A DNA stretch of 64,000 nucleotides from Nostoc sp. UHCC 0302 (GTDB lineage: Bacteria; Cyanobacteriota; Cyanobacteriia; Cyanobacteriales; Nostocaceae): NCBI RefSeq assembly GCF_038096175.1, contig NZ_CP151099.1:7542001-7606000 (forward strand). The letters run 5' to 3'. The notes below the pieces were generated by a model. It ran no database searches and was not told the DNA's origin. It saw only the letters and a list, made by a program, of their open reading frames with translations. Position 1 is the stretch's first letter. Every line of letters begins with the position of its first letter. Positions 39,093-47,893 of the stretch are shown piece after piece. A program made the position numbers and the translations under genes.

Positions 39093-40556
39093 TTATTTAC
39101 TGGGTACTGGCTCAGTTGGTGCGGGGTTTGGAGTTTGTGTTACTGGCTCAGTCGGTGCGGGGTCTGGAGTTTGTGTTACTGGCTCAGTCGGTGCGGGGTC
39201 TGGAGTTTGTGTTACTGGCTCAGTTGGTGCGGGGTTTGGAGTTTGTGTTACTGGCTCAGTTGGTGCGGGGTTTGGAGTTTGTGTTACTGGCTCAGTTGGT
39301 GCGGGGTTTGGAGTTTGTGTTACTGGCTCAGTCGGTGCGGGGTTTGGAGTTTGTGTTACTGGCTCAGTTGGTGCGGGGTTTGGAGTTTGTGTTACTGGCT
39401 CAGTCGGTGCGGGGTTTGGAGTTTTTGTTACTGGCTCAGTTGGTGCAGGGTCTGGAGTTTTTGTTACTGGCTCAGTTGGTGCGGGGTCTGGAGTTTTTGT
39501 TACTGGCTCAGTTGGTGCGGGGTCTGGAGTTTTTGTTACTGGCTCAGTTGGTGCGGGGTCTGGAGTTGTCGTTGTTCCAGACTTATCAGGGTTTGACTGC
39601 TCTGAGGACTGTTGAGTCTTTGCAGGAGTTTTACTAGAATCAACGCCAGTATTATTGTTTTGGCTATTTACGTTACTGTTGTTACCATTCGTTGCACTTT
39701 GCTGCTGAGTATTTGTCGAGTTGTGTCCTGTTTTCTCTGAAGAGCTTGTTGAGGAATTACCTGTGATCACATTATTACTGGGCGAATTTGAAGGACTAGT
39801 AGTTAGCTGCACAAAAGAGGGGTTTTCAATTACTCCCTCGCCTGTTATCGGCGGTTGTGCTTTCAAAGCCGCAGCAGTTTCAGCTTGAACACTAGTAATT
39901 GCAGGATCAGGTGTAGGTATTGGATTTTGCCTATTCAAATCAAGTTCACGAACCAGATCACTAGTTTCATAAAAATTTCTTAGGTCAAAATCATATAAGC
40001 TCTGAAATTCACCTTTAACTATAACTATTAGCTGCCCTGCTTCCAGTCTTCGAGATTGAGAAGCTTCTTTGTTAAAAACTTCAATGCCGCTATTTGTCAG
40101 CGCACCCACAATCGTTGTGTCTGTTTGTTGGTTGTAGCGCACAAACAATGCTGAACCACGAATTGCTGCTGCTGCACTAGGAGTTTGTATGTGTGTTTGT
40201 CCCCTTCCAGGTGGGATGAGAAGCAGCACAGTTCCACTTGATAGTCTAAAGTTGCGAGTCTTCGGTAAAAATTGAAATACCGCTTGTTCTCCAACCCGCG
40301 CCAAAGAGCCATCATTGAAACGCAAATCTGCTAGGGAAGCTCGACCAGTAGACAACCCATCTCCAGGAATCATGGCATCTAATTTACGTGCTGGTCGCTT
40401 TTTAGCGCTATTTTTAGGAATAAATTGTACCAAGTTGCGGAGATTTTGAATCTGGGCGCGAGTTAGCGGAACTATGGCACTTGCCCGATTTGGGCAAGGC
40501 AGCACCATTATCCCCCATAAACCAATTACTAATAGTGGAAAATATTTATGAAACAT
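39093..40556 (-). CDS. Secreted FecR-domain protein with 12-residue repeats
   Basis: 487 residues. Signal peptide MFHKYFPLLVIGLWGIMVLP, cleavage near NRASA. The FecR-type domain (about residues 60-190) shows DGLSTGRASLADLRFNDGSL, ARVGEQAVFQFLP, and AIRGSALFVRYNQQTDTTIV. The middle is Ser/Asn-rich, and about 13 copies of TPDPAPTEPVTK/TPNPAPTEPVTQ form the tail. No membrane anchor follows, so it is probably periplasmic or surface-exposed. It is divergent from a probable outer-membrane barrel gene (40912-42267). Confidence 0.83.
   Translation of the reverse strand: MFHKYFPLLVIGLWGIMVLPCPNRASAIVPLTRAQIQNLRNLVQFIPKNSAKKRPARKLDAMIPGDGLSTGRASLADLRFNDGSLARVGEQAVFQFLPKTRNFRLSSGTVLLLIPPGRGQTHIQTPSAAAAIRGSALFVRYNQQTDTTIVGALTNSGIEVFNKEASQSRRLEAGQLIVIVKGEFQSLYDFDLRNFYETSDLVRELDLNRQNPIPTPDPAITSVQAETAAALKAQPPITGEGVIENPSFVQLTTSPSNSPSNNVITGNSSTSSSEKTGHNSTNTQQQSATNGNNSNVNSQNNNTGVDSSKTPAKTQQSSEQSNPDKSGTTTTPDPAPTEPVTKTPDPAPTEPVTKTPDPAPTEPVTKTPDPAPTEPVTKTPNPAPTEPVTQTPNPAPTEPVTQTPNPAPTEPVTQTPNPAPTEPVTQTPNPAPTEPVTQTPNPAPTEPVTQTPDPAPTEPVTQTPDPAPTEPVTQTPNPAPTEPVPSK
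39105..39565 (-). repeat. About thirteen 36-bp tandem repeats
   Basis: Unit encodes TP(D/N)PAPTEPVT(K/Q). Copies fall into two blocks by the D/N and K/Q variants. The repeats keep two antisense frames open, which are shadows. Confidence 0.92.
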
Positions 40557-40911
40557 AATTGTTTAGTCAATCAATTAAACTGATTTATGCTGATTAAAAA
40601 TGATTTTTTTTAGTAAATTTATCTGTACATAGTGCCAGTTTAATAAATGAAATAGTCTATAAATCTATACATTTAGTTTATTTAATTTTCTCTGTTGAAA
40701 ATGATATTGGATGAAACCAAGCCAGTGAGAGATTTTAAAGTAGCTTGTCACTATTTAAGCTTAAAAAGTAAAGAACTGTGTGTGACAATAGATTTTTGAG
40801 GATTTTTATAAGCTGTCTTGCTGACTGAATTTCACCAGAGCGAAGCTGAAATTTTGTTTTACGAATCGGAACTTATAGGGTTAAGGTAGTTTTTAGGTCT
40901 ACGTTTGCCAA
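40557..40911. other. Divergent promoter region, FecR protein and barrel gene
   Basis: About 355 bp, AT-rich. Both promoters must lie here. I do not see a clear shared operator. Confidence 0.45.
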
Positions 40912-42267
40912 ATGCAATCAACGCCATCAAAGATGCAACAGAAAGGCTTAATAAGTTTATTATTTTGGATTTTGTTAGCCTTCAGTGGTGGAAACTGGTG
41001 TTGCATCCGGGTAGTTGCAGTTTCTGCTGCAACTTCAGACATAAAAGTTTGTAAGGATGAGCTAGCATCAAAAAGAACATTTTTAGGAAGTATACACACA
41101 ACTCATCAGCTGTATCAAAAGTTGACATCAGAAGAAATTAAGTCTTTTTACAAGCAGCCCGGGGAGTCGCCAAGTTTACATTCCCAGATGCCGTTAACTC
41201 TAACACAGCAAACATCAACAACTCCCGAAACTAATTCAGCAGAATCAGCTGAAGATATTGAAGATACTCAAAACCAGAATGATCAGCCACCGCTAGAAGT
41301 GCAGCCAAGCGATTTTCCTAACTCTTCTCCAGGCGTACCTGTTGAGGAACTGTTAAATACGCCTCAAATAAATGACTCTGAAACACTAGATAAGCTTTGG
41401 CAGCAGTTGCAAGAGCAAAAACAGCCATCTCTTGAGCCTGATAGCGATCGCGAATTAGGGTTGCGTCTGCGACCACGACCTCTAGAACAACTACCACCCC
41501 CACAGACAGAACTACCTGTGGCTCAATTTAAACCTATAGGTTATCTCAAAGCCCGTGTTGGCTACCTCCAAACAAGTAACATTTTTTCCTCAAGTGATAA
41601 TCCCATAGAAGATGGTTTATTTGTTTCTGGGCTGACGTTAGCTTCTGCCTATTTTCCATTGGGAACTACAACTTTTTTAAACGGGTCAATTGATGGCAAC
41701 TTAATTCGTTATATAGATCAATCAAAATATAATTATAATCAGGTGAGATTTAACCTGAGTATTTACCAACAATTATCATCTAGAATGTATGGCGAGATTA
41801 GTTGGAGCAATCAGCAATTATTCTACGCTAATAATAGCGATCGCTCCAATAGCTTTAAATCTGGCGATCGCTTCTTAGGCGAGAATTCTCTGCAACTATC
41901 TTTGGGACGACGAGACCCTTTAGCTCCAAGATTGACGCTAGATAGCTTTTATGAATTGAGCGTTAATTTTGCTGATCCTCAAAGTCGTAATCGAGTAATC
42001 AATTTCTTTTGGGTTGCTTTAAACTACTACTTGGAAAAACCTCTCCAAGTTGGTCTAAACTATCAGTTCAACTTTTCAGATTTTGCTGAACGCGACCGAG
42101 AAGACCAACTTCATCGCCTGTTTGGAAACTTAAATTACCGAATATCTAACTCTAGCAGCATGAATGTGCAAGCTGGAGTTAATTTAGGTAGTTCTACAGC
42201 CCAAAACATTGATTTTGATGGCTGGTTTTTTAGTGTTAATTACAATTTAGAGCTAGGTCGATTTTAA
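40912..42267 (+). CDS. Predicted outer-membrane beta-barrel protein
   Basis: About 451 residues (start 40912 or the ATG at 40933). A signal-type helix (LISLLFWILLAFSGG) precedes an extended Pro/Gln-rich region with LEPDSDRELGLRLRPRPLEQ (about residues 175-195). From about residue 205 the sequence alternates polar and hydrophobic residues in 10-12-residue strands (FKPIGYLKARVGYLQTSNIF, RVINFFWVALNYYLEKPLQV) and ends in Phe, as outer-membrane barrels do. Its exact family is not recognised. The position opposite a FecR protein suggests a paired envelope function. Confidence 0.7.
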   Translation: MQSTPSKMQQKGLISLLFWILLAFSGGNWCCIRVVAVSAATSDIKVCKDELASKRTFLGSIHTTHQLYQKLTSEEIKSFYKQPGESPSLHSQMPLTLTQQTSTTPETNSAESAEDIEDTQNQNDQPPLEVQPSDFPNSSPGVPVEELLNTPQINDSETLDKLWQQLQEQKQPSLEPDSDRELGLRLRPRPLEQLPPPQTELPVAQFKPIGYLKARVGYLQTSNIFSSSDNPIEDGLFVSGLTLASAYFPLGTTTFLNGSIDGNLIRYIDQSKYNYNQVRFNLSIYQQLSSRMYGEISWSNQQLFYANNSDRSNSFKSGDRFLGENSLQLSLGRRDPLAPRLTLDSFYELSVNFADPQSRNRVINFFWVALNYYLEKPLQVGLNYQFNFSDFAERDREDQLHRLFGNLNYRISNSSSMNVQAGVNLGSSTAQNIDFDGWFFSVNYNLELGRF

Positions 42268-42301
42268 TAAAAATTAGGAGTTAGAAGTTTTAATTCTTAA
42301 C

Positions 42302-42370
42302 TCCTAACTCCTGTACAGACGCGTAGACGCTCGAAGAGCGGCTTCTCGTAAGAGTATAATTAGCGTCTCT
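42302..42370. repeat. Inverted copy of the GAGACGC repeat
   Basis: ACAGACGCGTAGACGCTCGAAGAGCGGCTTCTCGTAAGAG-TATAAT is the reverse complement of the unit at 37147-37258. It sits between convergent genes. Confidence 0.8.
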
Positions 42371-42378
42371 ACTCCTAA

Positions 42379-43200
42379 CTATAAATAAGAAATCCAATCA
42401 CTCCAGCTACCAGGATAAAGTTTACCCTTGTTAATACCAGCTAGTTCCAAAGAAAGTAAATTTACACAAGCAGTAACACCAGAACCGCAATAAACTAATA
42501 TTTCCTTAGAGTTTTTTAGTTTTTCCCATCGGTGGCGTTGTGCTGATTGGGGAAGTAGATAACCAGAAGAGTCTGTAATTTCTTGCCAAGGATAGTTAAC
42601 TGCACTGGGAATATGACCAGCAATTTTATCAATTGGCTCTCGTTCACCTCGGTAGCGATCGCTTTCTCTTGAATCTACCAAAACGACATCTGGGCTATCT
42701 TTGTAATTTTTTACAACTGTAATATCTACTATCCTGTCTGTTTGCACTTGAGGTATAAATTTACCGCTTCGGGGTTGAGGAATCACATCTGTAACGGGAT
42801 ACTCAGATTTTTGCCATCCGGCAAAACCTCCATCTAGTACCGCTACTTGTTCATGTCCCAGATAGCGCAACAGCCACCACAAACGAGCAGCAAAGGCGAA
42901 ACGAGAATCATCATAAGCTACTACCAGAGTTTTTTGAGAATTTACTCCAATCGCAGATAATTTGTTAGCTATATCATCAGGGTTAGGTAAAGGATGTCTC
43001 CCACCATGCTTTCCTACGGGACTGGAAATATCCTGATTTAAATCTAAATAATAAGCCCCCTGAATGTGACTCTCTTGGTACTGTTGTTTTCCTAACAGTG
43101 GATCGGCTAGAGAGAAGCGACAATCTATAATGACTACTTGCGGATCTTCAAGATGTTCTAACAGCCAAGCTGGGGAAACGACAAATTGGGTATTAGTCAT
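42379..43200 (-). CDS. sseA: Sulfurtransferase, mercaptopyruvate type
   Basis: 273 residues with two rhodanese domains. The active loop is LVYCGSGVTACVNLL; CGSGVTA favours 3-mercaptopyruvate over thiosulfate as sulfur donor (rhodanese has CRKGVTA). The N-terminal domain is inactive (VAYDDSRFAFAARLWWLLRY). Arg-rich GGRHPLPNPDD fits substrate binding. Start ATG at 43200. Confidence 0.9.
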   Translation of the reverse strand: MTNTQFVVSPAWLLEHLEDPQVVIIDCRFSLADPLLGKQQYQESHIQGAYYLDLNQDISSPVGKHGGRHPLPNPDDIANKLSAIGVNSQKTLVVAYDDSRFAFAARLWWLLRYLGHEQVAVLDGGFAGWQKSEYPVTDVIPQPRSGKFIPQVQTDRIVDITVVKNYKDSPDVVLVDSRESDRYRGEREPIDKIAGHIPSAVNYPWQEITDSSGYLLPQSAQRHRWEKLKNSKEILVYCGSGVTACVNLLSLELAGINKGKLYPGSWSDWISYL

Positions 43201-43222
43201 TAGCTATTATTCATATAGGTAA

Positions 43223-43332
43223 TTAAGTAAGTAGACATAATTAAACTTAAGATACTTTGTGGTGTGTAGTTTGTGCTGTCTTCGATAAAGCGCAAACTAC
43301 AAACTTGAATTTATTTATATCTACTTACTTAT
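43223..43332. repeat. MITE-like imperfect inverted repeat
   Basis: Ends AAGTAAGTAGA / TCTACTTACTT are perfect and about 110 bp apart. Inner arms GTAGTTTGTGCT / AGCGCAAACTAC also pair around a short GTCTTCGATAA loop. It fills the divergent gap between the sulfurtransferase and the methyltransferase. A small non-autonomous element or a strong hairpin are both possible. Confidence 0.6.
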
Positions 43333-43348
43333 CAGCTTTATTTGCCCA

Positions 43349-44290
43349 ATGTCAGGCTTAGAAAATAATTTTACACCTAAGTTAACAGCAGATGGTTCTT
43401 TTACCTTCACCTCGAAAGAGTTCGGCGAATCTTTTCATAGCCATTATGGAGCTAAGCAAGAGAGTTTTCTCAAGTTTGTAAGTCCTACTCAACTAGCTAC
43501 AGTTGCTCAAAAACCCGTCTTGCATCTGTTAGATGTTTGTTATGGTCTAGGATATAACACAGCAGCTGCTTTACAAACGATTTGGGCAGTTAATCCTAGT
43601 TGTTATGTAGAGATAATCGGTTTAGAACTAAATCCATCTGTACCACAAGCTGCGATCGCTCATCACTTATTTGACGACTGGAACTGCAATTATACCGAAA
43701 TTTTGACCCAGTTAGCTTTTGAGCAGCAAGTACAAACCCCTTGCTTAAACGCAAAGCTACTAATTGGTGATGCTAGAACCTCAATTGCATTGGTACATCA
43801 GTCGAGTTTCCAAGCAGATGCTATTTTTCTTGATCCGTTTTCACCACCTCAATGTCCTCAATTATGGACTATTGAATTTATAAAACAATTGGCATCGTGC
43901 TTACACAAAGACGGTTTACTAGCAACCTATTCTTGTGCTGCTGCTGTACGTACAGCACTTTTGGCAGCTGGCTTAGTTATAGCTTCTACCCCACCAGTTG
44001 GAAGGCGAACGCCTGGCACTGTCGCCGCACACGCTAGAGGAGTCGGAGAGTCGGAGAGTCGGAAAGAGGGAGCATTTTTGCAATTCTCCCCTCCATCCCT
44101 CTATTCTCCCCTCTCTCAGGCTGAAAAAGAGCATTTGCTAACTCGTGCTGCAATTCCCTACCGTGATCCTCAATTGAGCGATTCTGCCGAAACCATAGTG
44201 ATGCGGCGACAACAAGAGCAGCAAGCTTCTTCCCTAGAGAGTAGCTCTCGTTGGCGAAAAAGGTGGTCATCGGAAAATAACTTAGGGTAG
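43349..44290 (+). CDS. MnmD-type tRNA U34 methyltransferase (DUF752/MnmC-like)
   Basis: 313 residues. Methyltransferase half of MnmC, finishing 5-methylaminomethyl-2-thiouridine in the wobble position of tRNAs; the FAD oxidase half is absent. SAM-binding region LHLLDVCYGLGYNTAAAL; catalytic/substrate motif AIFLDPFSPPQCPQLW. Residues about 228-255 (GVGESESRKEGAFLQFSPPS) derive from a GAGTCGG/CTCTCCCC-type simple repeat at 44032-44118 inserted in frame. Start ATG at 43349. Confidence 0.83.
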   Translation: MSGLENNFTPKLTADGSFTFTSKEFGESFHSHYGAKQESFLKFVSPTQLATVAQKPVLHLLDVCYGLGYNTAAALQTIWAVNPSCYVEIIGLELNPSVPQAAIAHHLFDDWNCNYTEILTQLAFEQQVQTPCLNAKLLIGDARTSIALVHQSSFQADAIFLDPFSPPQCPQLWTIEFIKQLASCLHKDGLLATYSCAAAVRTALLAAGLVIASTPPVGRRTPGTVAAHARGVGESESRKEGAFLQFSPPSLYSPLSQAEKEHLLTRAAIPYRDPQLSDSAETIVMRRQQEQQASSLESSSRWRKRWSSENNLG

Positions 44291-44370
44291 TAGCAAGTAG
44301 CCGATTTTACATAATTATTGTTAGCATTTATTAATTATATGAGAGGCTAAGCATAAGTGTGTATCTATGT

Positions 44371-44463
44371 ATGAACAGCATAATATGTTCAAATCCAAAT
44401 CCTTGTAGGAAATGTAAAGCTTGCTATCACAACGGTTTCTGGTGTTGTCATCCTAATCAATAA
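44371..44463 (+). CDS. Candidate 30-residue Cys-rich small protein
   Basis: ATG AAC AGC ... TAA reads MNSIICSNPNPC, RKCKACYHNGFW, CCHPNQ: six Cys and two His in 30 residues, with CxxCxxC and a terminal CC. Such density is unlikely in a random frame and suggests a metal-binding microprotein. No strong SD is visible upstream (GAGAGG lies about 24 bp away). It sits alone between the methyltransferase and the HD-GYP gene. Confidence 0.4.
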   Translation: MNSIICSNPNPCRKCKACYHNGFWCCHPNQ

Positions 44464-44849
44464 CCGTAAGGAACCTGATTTAAGATTTGCGCGAATTTCT
44501 CATACTGTAATTAAAGTTAAAAAACTTACTAGTAATATTGTCCTACTTCATGTAACATGAATAACACATACTGTAACCAAATCAGTTAAGTAGCTTAATA
44601 AAATACATAACTTTTATGGAAATGATGACTCCAGTACAAACAAATGATTTGTTGTTGAAATCTGAGATTGTAAACTTTTTAACAAAATTGGAGTTTCTCT
44701 GTGATTCAACGCAAATTCATCGATACAAGGTCTACCAAAAAAATTGTTAGTAGGTCAAACACCCTAAGCAAAGTAAAGAGTATTGCGTTAAATCATGCCG
44801 TAGGATTGCAAAATGGGTTACTTCGTTGGGCTTATCTAGAGGAAATCTT
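44464..44849. other. Intergenic region upstream of the HD-GYP gene
   Basis: About 390 bp. A 44-codon frame (44616-44750, MEMMTPVQTNDLLLKSEIVN...) and a 61-codon GTG frame (44701-44886) overlap each other; neither has supporting features. The region is most likely a long leader. Confidence 0.4.
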
Positions 44850-45929
44850 ATGCTTGAAGAGATCCAAGCAGCGTCTTCTTGGATGAAACCTCATGTTGAT
44901 TGTGGTAATGATTCTTTGGTCTCTAGAACGCTACAAGCTAAAGGTTCTAAAGTGAATGGCTTTGATTCAGATCCACCGAAGGTTTTAGTGGTTGACGACC
45001 ATCCCGCTAGCCGGATGACTGCTGTTGCTCTGTTGGGGATGGAAGGGTACGAGGTAATTGAGGCGGACAGTGGTTCCATTGTTGTAGAAATAGTCACACA
45101 AAGACAACCCGATCTGATTTTGCTGGATGTGATGATGCCAGGAATGGATGGGTTTGAAGTGTGTCAGTTGCTGAAGCAGGATGAAGACACGAGGCTAATA
45201 CCAGTAATTTTTATTACAGCATTAAATGATCGGCGATCGCGCATCCGCGGAATTGAAGTTGGGGCGGATGATTTTCTCACCAAACCCTTTGACCGTGTAG
45301 AATTGGCGGCACGTGTTAAATCCTTGGTGCGGCAGAAGCGCTTAAATGAAGACTTAGATCACGCAGAACAAGTACTGTTTTCTATCGGTATGGCGATTGA
45401 AAGTCGCGATCCTAATACAGGTGACCACTGCGATCGGTTAATAAAATTGGGAGAAGCTTTTGGTGGATACCTCAACCTCTCACGCAACCAAATTCGAGAT
45501 TTGATGTGGGGTGGTTATCTCCATGACATCGGCAAAGTGGGTATTCCCGACGCAGTACTGCTCAAAAAAGGCAAACTCACTCCCGAAGATTGGGAAATTA
45601 TGAAGCAGCACGTTTTGATTGGGGAAAAAATTTGCAAGCCATTACGTAGTATGCAGGGTGTGATTCCTATTATCCGCCATCATCATGAACGCTGGGATGG
45701 CTCAGGTTACCCCGATAGGCTCAAGGGAGATGACATTCCTTACCTCGCGCAAGTATTTCAGTTAATTGATATTTATGATGCCCTAACTAGCGAACGACCC
45801 TATAAAAAAGCTTTTACTTCAGAAGAAGCACTTTGTGTGATGCTAGAAGAAACTAATTCTGGTTGGCGCAATCCCCAGCTAATAGAGCAGTTTGCGGAGT
45901 TTATCCGTTCCCGCAAGCAAGAAGAGTAG
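44850..45929 (+). CDS. Response regulator with HD-GYP domain
   Basis: 359 residues from the ATG at 44850; a TTG at 44826 is possible. Receiver domain about 45-160 (PKVLVVDDHPASRMTA, phosphoacceptor in DLILLDVMMPGMDGFE, conserved Lys in LTKPFD). The HD-GYP phosphodiesterase has YLHDIGKVGIPDAVLLKKGK, HHHERWDGSGYPDRLKGD and LIDIYDALTSERPYKKAF. HD-GYP enzymes degrade cyclic di-GMP; activity here is inferred from intact metal residues. The RpfG-like order is standard. No cognate kinase is adjacent. Confidence 0.93.
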   Translation: MLEEIQAASSWMKPHVDCGNDSLVSRTLQAKGSKVNGFDSDPPKVLVVDDHPASRMTAVALLGMEGYEVIEADSGSIVVEIVTQRQPDLILLDVMMPGMDGFEVCQLLKQDEDTRLIPVIFITALNDRRSRIRGIEVGADDFLTKPFDRVELAARVKSLVRQKRLNEDLDHAEQVLFSIGMAIESRDPNTGDHCDRLIKLGEAFGGYLNLSRNQIRDLMWGGYLHDIGKVGIPDAVLLKKGKLTPEDWEIMKQHVLIGEKICKPLRSMQGVIPIIRHHHERWDGSGYPDRLKGDDIPYLAQVFQLIDIYDALTSERPYKKAFTSEEALCVMLEETNSGWRNPQLIEQFAEFIRSRKQEE

Positions 45930-46058
45930 TTCTCCTGTGTTCTGAATTCTGACTACTTCCATATTCCTGTCTAATATGATTAGCTGGTATGATTTGAGCC
46001 TAAATCTCAAAGTACCAACAGCATTCATCGCAAGTTAACTGATAGCTGATAGCTAATT

Positions 46059-47411
46059 ATGGTAGTTGTAGCAATTCTAGCGGCGGGACGCGGCACACGG
46101 ATGAAATCAAACTTACCCAAAGTATTACATTCTTTGGGTGGGCGATCGCTAGTAGAGAGAGTTGTCGAAAGTGTAGAACCACTTTCGCCCTCACGACGGA
46201 TAGTAATTGTGGGGTATCAGGCCGAAGAAGTCAAAGCCGCGATGCATTCAATCCCCACTTTGGAATTTGTCGAACAGACTGTGCAACTGGGAACAGGTCA
46301 TGCCATCCAGCAATTACTTCCCCACTTAGAAGGTTACACGGGGGATTTGCTGGTGCTAAATGGTGATGTGCCGTTATTACGTACTGAAACCCTCAAGCAG
46401 CTTTTACAAACTCATCAAGAAAATCAGAACGCTGCCACCATTCTCACTGCCTATCTCAGCAATCCTACAGGCTACGGACGCGTTTTTTGTAATGATGAAG
46501 ATATTGTGCAGCAAATGATTGAACACAAGGATTGTACAGCTGTGCAAAGACAAAATTCCCGTGTTAATGCCGGAATTTACTGCTTCCGCTGGCAGAATTT
46601 AGCAGAGGTGCTACCTTACCTACAGACAAACAATGCCCAAAAAGAATACTACCTCACTGATGCTGTGACTCAAGTAGGAAAAGTCATGGCAGTCGATGTG
46701 GAAGATTATCAAGAAATTCTCGGCATTAACGATCGCCTGCAACTGGCAACGGCATACGATATTTTGCAAAGGCGAGTCAAAGAAAAATGGTTGCTTGCGG
46801 GTGTCACTCTCATCGACCCTACAAGCATCACCATTGATGAAACAGTGGAATTACAGCCGGATGTGATTATTGAACCTCAAACTCACCTGCGGGGAAAAAC
46901 CGTAATTCAAGCAGGAAGTCGCATCGGGCCTGGAAGTTTAATCGAAAATAGTCAGGTAGGGGAAAATGTCACAGTACAGTATTCTGTGGTGACAGATAGC
47001 ATTGTGCAAGCTCGAAGTAAGATTGGCCCTTATGCCCATTTACGTGGTCATGCACAAGTAGGTACTGGTTGCCGTGTGGGTAATTTTGTAGAGTTGAAAA
47101 ATACGCAGTTAGGCGATCGCACTAATGCGGCACATTTATCATATATAGGCGATAGCATTGTCGGCAATCATGTCAATATCGGTGCGGGTACGATTACTGC
47201 TAACTATGATGGTGAGAAGAAACACCGCACTAAGATAGGTGATGGTACTAAAACTGGTTCTAATAGTGTTTTAGTTGCCCCACTAACCTTGGGGGATAAT
47301 GTCTACGTGGCAGCTGGTTCCACTGTCACAGAAGATGTTCCTGATGATTCTTTAGTGATTGCCCGTAGCCGTCAAGTAGTCAAGCGAGGTTGGCGCAAGA
47401 AGAGCCAATAA
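46059..47411 (+). CDS. glmU: Bifunctional GlmU (UDP-GlcNAc synthesis)
   Basis: 450 residues. Acetylates glucosamine-1-phosphate, then couples it to UTP for peptidoglycan and envelope sugars. The pyrophosphorylase half starts [19 protein letters not shown]. The acetyltransferase half is a left-handed beta helix with repeated hexapeptides ([27 protein letters not shown]) and active-site [20 protein letters not shown] strict start at 46059. Confidence 0.96.
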   Translation: MVVVAILAAGRGTRMKSNLPKVLHSLGGRSLVERVVESVEPLSPSRRIVIVGYQAEEVKAAMHSIPTLEFVEQTVQLGTGHAIQQLLPHLEGYTGDLLVLNGDVPLLRTETLKQLLQTHQENQNAATILTAYLSNPTGYGRVFCNDEDIVQQMIEHKDCTAVQRQNSRVNAGIYCFRWQNLAEVLPYLQTNNAQKEYYLTDAVTQVGKVMAVDVEDYQEILGINDRLQLATAYDILQRRVKEKWLLAGVTLIDPTSITIDETVELQPDVIIEPQTHLRGKTVIQAGSRIGPGSLIENSQVGENVTVQYSVVTDSIVQARSKIGPYAHLRGHAQVGTGCRVGNFVELKNTQLGDRTNAAHLSYIGDSIVGNHVNIGAGTITANYDGEKKHRTKIGDGTKTGSNSVLVAPLTLGDNVYVAAGSTVTEDVPDDSLVIARSRQVVKRGWRKKSQ

Positions 47412-47470
47412 AGCCATAATCAAATCATTAAACGCCTACTTTTTCGTCAAACTAAAATTTCCGATTCAAC

Positions 47471-47893
47471 ATGGAAGAACTACTAGAAATTAGGCAACTT
47501 CTAGAACAAGGTAAAGTCCATGAGGCGCTGCTATTGGTGGATGAGTTGGAAGAAATGAGCCTCAGTGACAAAATCAATAAAATTGATAGTTATGGTGTGA
47601 TTCTGCTCATCCATTTGATTAAACAGAAGGCCGAAAGACGTTCTACTCGTTCTTGGGAAATTTCTATAGAAAATGCGGTGCGTGAAATTAATAAAACTAA
47701 CAAGCGTCGCAAATCCGGTGGTTTTTACCTGAATGAGGCAGAATTAAAGAATATTCTGCAACAAGGATATGAAATTGCCCTCAAAAGAGCGGCGCTAGAA
47801 GCTTTTGAGGGACGCTATGAAACTGAAGAATTAGCAGCGATGGTCAATCAGCCAGAAACTTTAGCTGAGGCACTGAAACTGATTCAGGAATAG
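47471..47893 (+). CDS. DUF29-like hypothetical protein
   Basis: 140 residues. Resembles DUF29 proteins, which are abundant in Nostocales: ELEEMSLSDKINKIDSYGV, LLIHLIKQKAERRSTRSW and the helical C-terminus. Function unknown. It follows glmU by 59 bp on the same strand and overlaps the isoaspartyl peptidase stop by 10 bp in convergent orientation. Confidence 0.72.
   Translation: MEELLEIRQLLEQGKVHEALLLVDELEEMSLSDKINKIDSYGVILLIHLIKQKAERRSTRSWEISIENAVREINKTNKRRKSGGFYLNEAELKNILQQGYEIALKRAALEAFEGRYETEELAAMVNQPETLAEALKLIQE

Noticed and set aside
18432-39565. CRISPR array
   Set aside because: All tandem repeats seen (18432, 27320, 39105) are coding and without unique spacers; no cas genes are present.
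39116-39637. Two long plus-strand frames of Trp/Leu/Val-rich repeats
   Set aside because: They are antisense shadows of the 36-bp repeats in the FecR-domain gene; repeats of a length divisible by three keep all frames open.
44701-44886. 61-codon frame with GTG start
   Set aside because: Overlaps the start of the HD-GYP gene and has no family resemblance; likely leader sequence.
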